Assembly: GCA_022225965.2 (NCBI GenBank)
Contig: JAKJXP020000106.1
Coordinates: forward strand, 84,774-148,773
DNA length: 64,000 nucleotides
DNA from: Diatrype stigma
Lineage: Eukaryota; Ascomycota; Sordariomycetes; Xylariales; Diatrypaceae
Direction of reading: 5' to 3'
The notes beneath the pieces were generated by a model, which was not told the origin of the DNA, made no database searches, and saw only the letters and a list, made by a program, of their open reading frames with translations. The position numbers and the translations under genes were made by a program. Positions 1 through 9,659 of the stretch are shown in pieces. Position 1 is the stretch's first letter; each line of letters opens with the position of its first letter.

Positions 1-1166
1 CCGACGGAAGCAGAAGAGAGGAATGGCAAGCCCGAGGTGACTCGTGTCTGTTCCTGTTGATGCTCGGGGGTTGGACGTAGTCGGAATTTTACATAGCCGT
101 TGACTGCGTTGCCGGCCAGCTTGTAGCGACTGGTCCTCGTTACCGGGTTTCGGGAGTCGCCGGAATCGGCATATGGGTTCCGCAACCCCATGTCGACAGA
201 GCGGGTCTCCCGGGGGGGAAGCCCGGGGGACAGCATATCTAGTAACCGGCCATGTCCGGTTGACGACGGTGTTGTCTGCCCAAGGATCGACGAAGCGGCA
301 GATTCCCTCCACCGATCTGTGCTCCAATCGGAACTATATACAATCGAACCGAGCGGCGACTCGATTGCGACGGCATATTGCAATGCGCTGATCGAATGGA
401 AGAACTGCCCGTTCAATACTTCATTTTCATGTTGTGCCTCTCTATCTGAGGGCTGCTGTGACGTAGGGTCAGCCCGGTCTTGGACCGCGAAGACATAATA
501 GTGAGTGGTAATCAGTTATTCTCAGAGCCGGGGTCCAGTGGCCCGATAATGCGGTATCGCTTGCAGGGACGGCAACTTACTGTGATCCCGGAGGCATGGT
601 CCAAGAGCTCCATGATGTGTCAATCGTGTGATATTGTGATGATTCATATGATACAGTCAAGTTGTGTTACTACTCTCATGGATGGGAGGTGGGGTTCTCC
701 AATAGTGGACGCGGCCTGAGGCAACCTGAGGCTCTAGCCTTCTACCATGGGGAATAGTTCGCGGCTCATTGGACGCCTACACAGGTTCCAAGCCTTGAGT
801 ATATCAGTATACATTCCAGTATAGGTACCGGAACAAGGCTATGTACATTGAAATATGGGATGTGCATATGCAATGTACATATCACTATATGTATCAGGAT
901 ACCCTGTGCTTTAAGTGGCAGTCAGGGGTCCTAGAGTCTTATAGTTACCTCTGTTAGCAGATAAGGCAAGGCTTTGCGTCTTACATGCATGAAGAATGTG
1001 CCGGTTGCTGCCTACCCATGTACACATAGAATACTGACTAGAGCCTGATATATTTCAATCCCGAGTCTTCCCCGCATTTTCTCTTTTCTCTTTTCCCTCC
1101 TTTCCACCCTCTGAAATCTGTACCTCTGCAAGGGATAATAGTGCTACCGTATCGTTGTACTCAAGG
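1..1166. other. Intergenic, left edge of window
   Basis: I see no supportable gene here. Short open frames at 173-720 lack domain-like composition and have no splice-consistent extension. The first 250 bases are GC-rich, with CGG/CCG-containing inverted motifs such as GCCGGAATCGGC near 160, so this may be the promoter of a gene to the left. From about 730 to 1100 the DNA is AT-rich, with GTACAT/ATGTAC microrepeats and a pyrimidine-rich tract near 1075-1110, shortly before the first gene. Confidence 0.4.
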
Positions 1167-2209
1167 ATGTCTCGTACAGCATCCCACACCATGCGAGCTC
1201 TATTCATGCATCAAGCAAACATACAGCAACAAGAATTGGCTGGCATGGTCCAATCCATATTGGATGGCATGACACCGGATCAACTGAAGCGACCCGGTGA
1301 GACATGTTTCTTAACCGAGATCGGTGATTACCTGATCCATGTGGCACGCATTTTCTCAAAGGTGGCTGAGAAGCTAGCCTATGGAGGTCACATAGAATTT
1401 CACAGGGAACGAACTATCCAACGGGCAGTTGAAGACACAGAGCTCTCTAACTTAGAGTCTATATACGACTTTGATAATGCACATAAGGCTTTGAGGTTCG
1501 AAACCAACCTGCTCACAAGTTCAAGGGGTGCAGAATGCCAGGGAAAGCTAACAACGATACAGGGAAATTGTTGCACAAACCAAGTTGGCAGCCGAGGATA
1601 TTGAGAGCCTATGGCAGCAAAGGAAAAGTCCTCCATATACCCGGGCATGTCCAAAACAACCAGGGGTGGAGCAAAACATTAGAAAGATCCCTTCCGTGAT
1701 GTCAATGTTATCATGCGATGATTCTCAACCAACTATGAGCTCTCCTGGAGCGGTTAACCCTGGCGCGGGCTATGTTTCGATAAGTGCTACACACAAACAA
1801 CCCCAGGAGAGAATCCAACAGTTCCCTCATAACATCCAGTCTCCAGACGCTACACCAGCAAAACCTATGGTAGTTCGCGACCCTCCAGACCCATTAGCTG
1901 TGCGTGGAAAGGGGAACTATACATGTCCTTATGGGAGGGAGTGCAAAAAAGGAGGTGTAGGGGTTAATGGTGAGCTCGTTATCTTTGAGAGGAATTCAGC
2001 GTTCAAGTATGTCTCCAAACAAGCTACTATCTTCGTGATCAAGCCGTTTTGCTGACCTCCTTTCCAGGGCTCATAAACAAAAACATGATAAGCCATTCCA
2101 ATGCAAGATTCCAGGCTGTAGAAATACCAAAGGTTTTGCCCGGATCGACCAGCTTAGAAGACATCAACAAGTTGTACAACATGAGGATCACAAGATAATG
2201 AGCAGATAG
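1167..2209 (+). CDS. C2H2 zinc-finger protein, putative regulator
   Basis: Three exons, 1167-1495, 1563-2006 and 2068-2209, give a 304-residue protein. Splice phases agree: intron 1 is 67 nt with a GTTCGA donor and a GCTAAC branch-like site; intron 2 is 61 nt, GTATGT...CCAG. Only splicing out intron 2 completes the C-terminal finger pair. Finger 1 runs from CPYGREC to HKQKH; finger 2 is CKIPGC followed by an RRHQQVVQH tail. The N-terminal 150 residues are helical and domain-free, with a polar, proline-containing linker after them. Protein ends a few residues after finger 2. Paired C-terminal fingers of this form occur in many fungal nuclear proteins, so DNA binding is likely and a regulatory role is inferred. 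It sits 1.2 kb upstream of the oxidase at 3452 on the same strand and could be a pathway regulator. The GTTCGA donor is the weakest part of the model. Confidence 0.72.
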
Positions 2210-3095
2210 GCTATATATTGGCTACGGTTTCTCTGACAACTCGTTACAAATATTTGGCTTGGTTTGTTTCACTGTTTTAATCGTGGGATATCACAAATCG
2301 TTAGTTGATTTCTGGTACTTATTCGGTTGACTAATAATCATCAGTCAACTTCTGGTCAATTACTGGTGTTTATATCTTCCCAGACCCCGTAGCTACACCA
2401 AATAGCTTCATTCTTAATAGAGTTCCTTGAAATACGTTATGGAATTATGCTTGTACGCTGGTGGCATATCACAACACTCTAGTCCTGCAAGTTGGATATT
2501 TGATCAAGGCCAAATAAGTCAGATAGAATTTCTTAGAAGACATGGGTGCCCAGGTCGGTGTGATCTGCTTAAAAAACGTGCATCGTCGGCAGCATCCGAA
2601 TCACATAATCAAGGGTAAGGCTGCCATATCTTCGGCCCGGCCCGCAATAGCCGTGATACCCGATGACATCAGATTCAATATTTCATGCTTGAGCCAGTCC
2701 TGATCACTACCCTCTCCATGCCCGCATATGTAGCTTATTGCTGGCCTCAGCCCTAAGCCGAAGCCGTGTTGTTCACACCGATCTTGAGGCCCCCAAATTT
2801 AGCTGCATGAAGGCACTGGGAAGCAGCTAATTAGGCATTGACACGAGGCAAAGGGCGGATGTATGGGAAACCTACATAGAGAAAAGAGAAAAGAGAGGGG
2901 TAAAGAGAAATGAATAAAGGGGGGAAAGAAAGACGGAAGGGGGAAGCCAAGAAGCTGGATACCAATGTACCTGAAAATGGGCCTCACTAATTTTCCTAGG
3001 CTGGGGGTAAATCATCCCCCAAAAGGCCAGTTTTGACTATATGATACTTTTGGGCCGTCAACTAATTAGTTGTTATGTCTTTGTTGGAATATTGG

Positions 3096-3102
3096 TATAA
3101 AA
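3096..3102 (+). promoter_or_regulatory. TATA-like element upstream of FAOX-A
   Basis: TATAAAA sits about 350 nt before the ATG at 3452, in an otherwise mixed-composition region. If used, it would imply a 5' leader of roughly 300 nt. Assigned from motif and position only. Confidence 0.3.
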
Positions 3103-3104
3103 GG

Positions 3105-3419
3105 TCACAAGGTATTAGGTGATATGCTATATTTGGGAATAAAAAACCCTAGAAAAACGTAGCTTGGCTTGTAATCATAGATGGATTCTACTTGGAGATC
3201 TCCTGTGATTTCCGGCTCGACTCCGTATGACCAAACAATAAGAGTTGGTTCTATCCCCTTGTTTCCCTGTGTTTCCTCGTAACACTCTTCCAAACAGGCC
3301 GCATTGTCACTCACCGCCATTGAAAAGTAGCTGCCGTTCAATAGCCAAGACTCCTGTACAACATTCCACTTCGTGATCGCCACCACAATCACCGTCGGGC
3401 TTTGGGGTTTACTAGTCAT
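3105..3419 (-). CDS. Doubtful 104-residue antisense ORF
   Basis: An open frame begins with ATG at 3419 and runs 104 codons through the presumed leader/promoter of FAOX-A. Its composition is balanced, with acidic and aromatic residues and no low complexity, which is unusual for a chance frame in this intergenic DNA. No family is recognised, no signal peptide is visible and no intron is needed. It may be a real small gene, an antisense transcript or chance. Confidence 0.18.
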   Translation of the reverse strand: MTSKPQSPTVIVVAITKWNVVQESWLLNGSYFSMAVSDNAACLEECYEETQGNKGIEPTLIVWSYGVEPEITGDLQVESIYDYKPSYVFLGFFIPKYSISPNTL

Positions 3420-3451
3420 TTCTTGATATTCCTCCTCATTGATCAACCATA

Positions 3452-4868
3452 ATGGCAACCTCAGCCGCAAACTCCTACCTCATAGTGGGCGCTGGGTGTT
3501 TCGGGGCGTCCACAGCTCGGTATCTGAAGACTACGTACGCGGACGCCGACGTGGTCATTGTGGATAGTGCGCCGTTTCCCAATCCTGTTGCAGCATCCCA
3601 TGACCTCAACAAGATCATTCGAGCTGAGTATGAGGATATTATGTACATGAGGCTTGCTCTAGAGGCATTGGATGCCTGGAGTGCCGATCCTGTACTGAGG
3701 CCTTACTTTCACAAAACCGGGGTGGTCTGGGGAGTCACACCAACCAGAGCACGAGAGCTGGTCCATGGTTATGAGGACATCCTTGGTCAAGGTGGATCTC
3801 CCGTCGAGCTCCTTGGCGTCGATGAGGCTCGCGCCCGTTTCCCTATCCTTGGGCAATGCGAATTACAAGGGGCATCCAATTGCCTGTGGAACCCCCATGC
3901 CGGTTGGGGGGACGCAGCGAGTGCTCTACAAGCTGTCATCCAAGATGCTGTGGATCATGGTGTCAGACATGAGGTAGCCACGGTTGCGAAAGCCAATCTG
4001 GATGAGGAAAACGTATGTACAGGTGTTACCACAGAAGACGGTCGAATCCTTACAGCCACGCATGTGATACTATGCCTCGGAGCCTACACACCCTGGTTCT
4101 TAGCAGAAAGCGCCCCTGACAGGCCGTCTATCCATGCAGGAGGCCGTATGGTGGCTGCTGCGGCATTGATGTGTGCTTTTGAGACAGATCCAGGGGATGG
4201 TTGCAAGTTTCGGGAGGGCCCGGTGATCGTTCATCCCCTAGGCGACATATCAGGTTCAGACCACCAAAGCCCCCCACGCCTTACATGCCCCAATGACTGA
4301 CCATTGTGCCAGCTGAATGCATCCCGCCGGGAAGTACTGGCGGCCGAGATCTTGTGAAAGTCACCCACCAGTATGTCTATACTCGCGATGTCTATCATGA
4401 GGCGTCAAAGCAGCAGATCTCAGTCCCTCCATCCAAGATAGCACAGAAAATTTGGTCACATGATATCCCGGATGCACTGAAGTCAAAGTCTGCAGCTGCT
4501 CGAATGATGTTGTTCAGAGATTCCATTAAGGGGATGGTTCCTAAGGCTTATCGGCTTTGCTGGTAAGATGGCCATATCCCCCCTTTGGCAAGGTAATTTC
4601 TAACCCCTTATGAAGGGATTCGGCTACCCCAAGTGATGACTGGATCATCTCGCCACATCCTTCGTCAAGGAACCTCTATATTGCAACTGGGGGGTCATTC
4701 CATGCATGGAAGTTCCTACCAATCATCGGTAAGTACATTACGCAGATGCTGAAGGGTGAACTTTCCGCCCAACATGCGGAGCGTTGGGCTTGGGATCGTG
4801 AGATCCCTCCTGTTAGGACCGTATATACACCTCGCATGGATCTCAAGGATGTCCCTGGGTGGGTGTGA
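3452..4868 (+). CDS. FAD-dependent amine oxidase, FAOX/sarcosine-oxidase family (FAOX-A)
   Basis: Exons 3452-4253, 4313-4562 and 4616-4868 give 434 residues, close to the usual size of about 440. Introns are 59 and 53 nt; the downstream frames are closed until both are removed. The N-terminus has a Rossmann dinucleotide motif (VGAGCFGAS) at about residue 12. The LNKIIRAEY segment is typical of fructosyl-amino-acid oxidases. Exon 2/3 splicing regenerates LCWDSATP, whose cysteine aligns with the covalent flavin cysteine of this family, then a GGSFHAWKFLP motif close to the flavin. The family oxidises C-N bonds of secondary amines or amino acids with O2, releasing H2O2. Some members (for example FsqB of the fumisoquin pathway) act in alkaloid biosynthesis instead of deglycation. 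The neighbouring methyltransferase, dioxygenase and second oxidase favour the biosynthetic reading. The substrate is unknown, and no C-terminal peroxisomal SKL-type signal is visible (it ends GWV). Confidence 0.86.
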
Positions 4869-5241
4869 CGAAGTACTGGGAGAAATACTTCGCTCATGCG
4901 GATAATACTGATCAGTCGCATATCCAAACGACCCAGGTTTAATGAAAAAAGGGGAAATAGGGGTCTTAGGTAATGGTGTTCTCTAGTACGTTTACTGAAA
5001 TTGATAGTGCAATTTCTTCGTCTATCAGCAATGCATGAGAACAGATGAATCATAAACGGATGAAATAGAAACTAGGAAAAGCTCTGTGTCATGATAGCTA
5101 TATGTTATTTAGGAGCTGATTTTAGGAATATAGAAAACCACGAAAACTTCCAACGCAAACTACACCTATTAAGAAACAGATAGTCCAGGGACACATTTCG
5201 GGGAACCCTGACTAGGGCAGCTAGGGGTACCAGCACCAGTC
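4869..5241. other. Convergent intergenic spacer
   Basis: AT-rich spacer between the 3' ends of FAOX-A (+) and the dioxygenase (-). It should hold both 3' UTRs and poly(A) sites. No gene is seen. Confidence 0.5.
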
Positions 5242-6534
5242 TCAGTTGGCGGATTCTTTGTTTTCGCCATCATCGGCCTTCCACAAGCCCACGAACCCCC
5301 GTTTCCCAGTCAACACCGGATTGGACATCTGCTCTTCAACAGTGGCGCGGAATATCGAGTACTTTTTGGCATGCCAATCCAAACTCTTCCATGTCTTCCC
5401 CTCGTCGTCGACCAAGTCGGCGTCACACTCTGGGCGCATGAAATACGCACAGGAGTACCGGTCCTGGATGTCCAGTCCGGGATAGGGTACGACACGGTGC
5501 AGAGAGGATCGGTACATCCGGTCCGAAAGGAAGCGGAGGGAGTCCCCCACGTTGACCACGGCACAGCCATCCTTCGGCTCGATGTAGTGCCACTCGGTCC
5601 CGGCCGGGTTGAGGACCTGCAGCCCACGATCGGAGATGAACAGGATCGTGAGACTGCCTACATCGGTGTGAGCACTCTGGCCGATGTCCCGGCTGCTTGC
5701 GGAGAGAGAAGGATATCGCAGCATGCCGAGGGCGCTTGTCGATGGTTTGGAGCGTCGGTGGTGGCCTGCTAGCCTCCCGTCGCTGCCGTTCTCTTCTAGA
5801 CATGATAGGAGTTCTAGTCCCACGTCGTGCAGACTTTCGAGCAGGCTTGCTAGGAAGGCTTTGTGCTGGTCCAATGTTGGCGGCAGATGTATCTCCTGGT
5901 GATCTCGTGCTTCGACACAGAGCCCGTCTCTGGGTACCTGATTGGATTGCTTAGTGGGTTTCTAGTTCCCAGCTTATACATATGATGTGGCAACCGAGCT
6001 TACTAGATAGGCCTCGAAGCCATCCTTGGAAGCTTGTGCGACGCCCGAGTTTCTCCCAACAGGCTTATATCTGTGATAGGATGGTCAGTCAACCTATCAT
6101 TGAAGCCATTCTCCACTATTAGTGTCACCAGCTCGCGCATTGCCCCCTTTTTCGGATTTATAGACTCCTGTGTGTTACTTCTTCCCTTTCCAGATTTTCT
6201 CTTTCTTCCATACGCGTTTATTTTCAGAGCGAAGTCTCTGTATTCAGGGGGGGCAGAACGCCAAGAGTTTAAACACATACCCATGAAGTTTGAAGTCTCC
6301 TATCTGATCTATATCGAACTTCAATTTCTCTTCGACATCAAGGGAGAAGTATTCAGCCGCGATTTTGAGGACAGTCTCGACTCTTGGTATGATTAAGCCT
6401 TCATGGTCCTCATGTCCACGCAGGTCAAGGTAGACGAAGCCTAGATCTCTGAAGGCTTGTTGCAAGGTGGACACCTCATTGGCATCCTTTTCCAACAGTT
6501 TGTGCAACGATATGGTGACAGGATAATTCTGCAT
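5242..6534 (-). CDS. 2-oxoglutarate/Fe(II)-dependent dioxygenase (isopenicillin N synthase-like)
   Basis: Three exons on the minus strand, 6534-6281, 6070-6004 and 5937-5242, give 338 residues, the normal size of this superfamily. Exon 2 is only 67 nt and restores the conserved GYKPVG...DGFEAY segment. Intron 1 is 210 nt and intron 2 is 66 nt. The N-terminal DIOX_N-type half (QQAFRDLGFVYL) precedes a 2OG-Fe(II) domain. Iron ligands are the HTD of SAHTDVGSL and the His of LHRVVPYPG; DRYSCAYF supplies the Arg-x-Ser that binds 2-oxoglutarate. NVGDSLRFLS is also typical. Such enzymes hydroxylate, desaturate, cyclise or dealkylate small molecules in the cytosol. The ATG at 6534 was chosen because the residues upstream in frame look like leader. 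A TATATATT-type element about 80 nt upstream would fit that start. It is divergent from the methyltransferase at 7952. Confidence 0.87.
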
Positions 6535-7951
6535 GTTGAACAGATTCGAGAGTTGACTTATAAACCACAGATTTATGATCGTTATGCGTACTGGATGACT
6601 ACAAGAAGGAGGCAGCTCTTTTAATATATACTTCAGGATATTTCCTACTTTTGGTGTAATCTGGGCCCAACGATAAAACAAGGAAACGCGTATATCACAG
6701 AGCCTCATTCGCATAATGGCCACCATGAGACCAAGGCCTGTTTTCATGTCATGCCAGGAAGCTAAGGATCTCGGTGAAACCAACACAGTAAAATCTTGTC
6801 GGTCATCCCGCTACAATCCTGTTGGTCATACCGATACGAATTCTCTGCCTCCGCATGATACTCGTCATTCCATATTCAATTTACTGGACGAATCGGCATC
6901 CAGAAGCACTATGTTACTTACAATGATAGCGTGGCGTATACAGTCACATTCATTATGTTCTCTACTTGACTATTCCGACGGTGCGGCTCTGTGGCCAGCT
7001 TTCCCATGCGCCAAACGCGGATACCACGATCAATATAGAGGAAGTAGTACCCGGTAATAACCTATGCCGTGGCACTTTGACAGGCGTTCACCATTAGGTG
7101 TTTGAATCTCCCTCCATGGCAACTAGATATGTATGCATAGTGTGAGGCGGTGGCTATCTATTGGACCTAATGTCTTTTTGCAACTCACGCTGATCATCAA
7201 TGGCTATCACCGAAACTCTCATTATCCAGGTTTTTGGATACATTCATTGACTCTGACTATGGGAATCCTTGAAAATCACCTGATATTTGCGTGTGATTAC
7301 ATTAAAATCGAGCATATTCTTGTACATTTTCGAGGATCATACTCAAACGCAAGTTCCTGGAATATATACGTAAGATTTATATCAGAAATACTCGTACTGT
7401 GACACATATTGTTTGTTATTCTAGCTTAAGCATTGTGGTCTAGATGAAATGGGCTTGTCTTGTCTTTGGTTGGCTCGTTTGCAGATGCCAGCTGACTTAC
7501 ATAACACCCCTTGCTCCGGCATGATGCAAATTACCAACATTGCCCGTGATCACGTCATAATTATCGGGCAGAAATGGGAAGAGCCTCATGTGGCCCGATG
7601 ACACTCCGTCGGCACGGCACATGTACCCGGGTTGAAAAGGGGGTGATAACATCTCCCCCCGTTATTGGCTATAATATTCGGGCCAGCTGTAACCCTACCA
7701 CCAAGCACGCTGTCACAGTCTCTTGAGCCTCAATGTCCCGTGTAATGTGGAACTGGAGCCCAAGGAACTGAACTGAAACGCTGGATGTCTGGTCTCACAG
7801 TATTCAGTAATACCATATATATAGAGCATCCATCATAAGGCTTTCATAGACTACCTACTATGGGTCATCAAGTCCACAGGCGCCTTTGTGCTTTTCACCT
7901 TATTCTTCTCCCCTCATAATTTCAGCTATTTCCATTATCACTATACAGGAA
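6535..7951. promoter_or_regulatory. Divergent intergenic region between dioxygenase and methyltransferase
   Basis: About 1.4 kb with no convincing gene; open frames at 6716-7057 and 7133-7402 look like chance. It should carry both promoters. Visible elements are an AT-rich TATA-like tract near 6616-6625 for the minus gene, an inverted repeat TGCCCG...CGGGCA at 7541-7570 enclosing GTGATCAC and a CACGTCAT half like a bZIP/CRE site, a GATAA box near 7645, and TATATATA at about 7813-7821, roughly 130 nt before the methyltransferase ATG. Confidence 0.5.
7541..7570. promoter_or_regulatory. Inverted repeat with CRE-like core, candidate operator
   Basis: Arms TGCCCG and CGGGCA are separated by 18 nt that include the palindrome GTGATCAC and the CRE-like CACGTCAT. 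It lies about 380 nt upstream of the methyltransferase ATG and 1 kb upstream of the dioxygenase ATG. Binding by a pathway regulator is inferred from symmetry and position only. Confidence 0.3.
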
Positions 7952-9277
7952 ATGTCTCTACTCCAGCCAGAGTTTGAGGAGGGCACCATCCTCGACATAG
8001 GAGGATCCAAGTTGCCGTCGACGCTGAAGGCCTTGGTCTGCAAGTTCATATTCCCCAAGGATACTTCCGAGACGCCTCTGCTCCCGTCTGCGCTCATGTG
8101 GGACGATACCGGATTGAACCTATTTCGACAGATTACTCGCAACCCTACATACAATCTGATGGCAGATGAGCTATCTCTTATTAAAGAGAATTTGGGGGTG
8201 ATCGCGGATAGCGTGAAAGATGCTTCAACTATCATTGACCTTGGTAGCGGGTATTACTTTATCAGCTCCTCCTTTCTCCCTTTACCCCTTTCTTCCTTCC
8301 TCCTTTCTTCTTTCCTTCGCCGTTACCTATCATTTTCTCCTATTAATTCCAACTAACCCTCCCCCTCCTTATTCGGACGATCAGAGAAGTATAAAGATGC
8401 GGTAGGCTAACCAATGAACCTTTACTGGCATAGCGACTTCCGCAAGCTCCGGCTCCTCCTCTCGGCCCTCAGCCAAGCCGGAAAGCGCATCACCTACTAC
8501 GCTGTTGACCTCTCGCGGGACTCGCTGCAGGACAATCTCGCGCAGTTCGCCAAGCAAGGCTATCCCCCCACAACCAAGGGATACGGTCTGTGGGGCACGT
8601 TCAACGACGCCCATTCTTGGCTGTCGCGGTTCCCGAGAGGGGAAGGTCCCCGTTACTTTTGCTCGCTGGGCTCGCAGCTCGGCAACGACTACTTCCCTGA
8701 GACGGTGCGAATCTGGCGGCAGTGGGCCACCCTGCTTAACAGCAACGGCCGCGGCGAAGGAGACAAAGGAGACCGCTTCCTGGTGGGTCTGGACGCCACG
8801 TCGGACCGGACGCGCTTGTGGGCATCGTACCATGGCGACGACGCGGAGGGGTATAATAGCCTCTTTGAGAAGTATATCCGCAATGGGTTTTCGCACTCGA
8901 ACAAAGTCCTAGGTGTTCCGTGGTACAAGCATGGCGACTGGGACATCGATGGGGAGATTGTAGAGGAGCCCTATACTATGCATCGATTCGTCCTGACTGC
9001 TCGGACGGATGTAGAGATCAGGGTCCCCCCAGGAGGACTTGGTGGCGACAAGGGTGAGAGTCAACAAGGCCTTCATCAGGGGGACCCACTTGTGAAGAAA
9101 TTCACCAAGGGCGATAGGATCCATTGCTACGAAGCATTTAAATACGGTCCAGAGGTCGTTTTGAGGCAGTTCGAGGAAGCCGGCTATGATTTGTTGTCGA
9201 GATGGTCAACAGCTGATGGCACATGGCGTGAGAAGCCCCCTATACGGAAGCCTTTCCACAAGTATCAGTATTGCTAA
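7952..9277 (+). CDS. SAM-dependent amino-acid/alkaloid N-methyltransferase, EgtD/EasF type
   Basis: Two exons, 7952-8250 and 8434-9277, give 380 residues. The 183-nt intron (GTATTA...ATAG) is long for this genome, but removing it rebuilds the SAM motif I IDLGSGDFRKLRLLL in frame; a 17-nt internal exon was tested and gives a stop. ITYYAVDLS is motif II, then the family's GLWGTF...LGSQLGN and DRFLVGLDATSD segments. The C-terminus contains IHCYEAFKYGPE, then AGYDLLSRW. These match the histidine-specific methyltransferase superfamily, which includes EgtD (hercynine from histidine) and fungal EasF (N-methylation of dimethylallyltryptophan). This protein stands alone: no FGE-sulfatase half as in Egt1. 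In the substrate-pocket segment the EgtD Glu and Ser seem replaced by Tyr and Ala, so histidine is probably not the substrate. A low-complexity insert lies around residues 290-310. It likely acts in the cytosol on an amine of the neighbouring pathway. Confidence 0.83.
8251..8433 (+). other. Intron with pyrimidine-rich body in methyltransferase
   Basis: This 183-nt intron has a long C/T-rich centre at about 8268-8340 (TTTCTTCC-like units) and ends GGCATAG with GCTAAC upstream as branch point. It is two to three times the local intron length. Confidence 0.6.
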
Positions 9278-9659
9278 CGCGCTTACTCAATTAGATCAGT
9301 ACTTGGTCACAGTCAGTGCCTAAGCTACAATATCACATGAAGAATGGTCTTGAGAAGGAAAGTAACGAATTAAGGGGGGGGGATGGGATTACGGAAGCCT
9401 AGCTACTTGGGTCCACCTTGATCTCCTAATCAACCAACCTGAGTCTCAACTTTCTCTACCATAGCTGATCTGTAGCGATGAAATGGAGCTCTTCTGGAAC
9501 TGGTTTAGCGCTCTGGCGCCCCCCTCCCCCCGGGCAGGAGGGGGTCTCTTTGAGCTTATAAAAGGGTAGATCCCTTCCATCCGGGCCACCTGCTCTCTCT
9601 TTCCATCCTTCCATAGAGCTTCGGAAGAGTATAGCAAAACATTAACAAAGGGGCTTGGG
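9278..9659. other. Convergent intergenic spacer
   Basis: Spacer between the methyltransferase (+) and FAOX-B (-) 3' ends. It includes a G-run at 9375-9382 and a C/G-rich hairpin-like stretch around 9518-9545 (CCCCCTCCCCCCGGG then GGAGGGGG). No gene is seen. Confidence 0.5.

Larger units (their letters stand above)
2210..3451. other. Intergenic, promoter region of FAOX-A
   Basis: The spacer has no convincing gene on the + strand. It holds a purine-rich stretch at about 2876-2945 and a GGGGGTAAATCATCCCCC inverted repeat near 3003-3021. A TATAAAA motif lies at 3096-3102. On the minus strand an open frame covers 3105-3419 and is listed separately as doubtful. Confidence 0.4.

Noticed and set aside
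3452..4868. FAOX-A as a frameshifted pseudogene
   Set aside because: The apparent stops at 4300 and 4566 vanish when two short GT-AG introns are removed; the rebuilt protein has all family motifs and normal length.
8387..8402. Microexon inside the methyltransferase intron
   Set aside because: Including it gives a stop codon in frame and breaks motif I; a single 183-nt intron restores the family sequence.
7952..9277. Ergothioneine synthase Egt1
   Set aside because: Only the methyltransferase half is present, no DinB/FGE-sulfatase-like part follows, and pocket residues differ.
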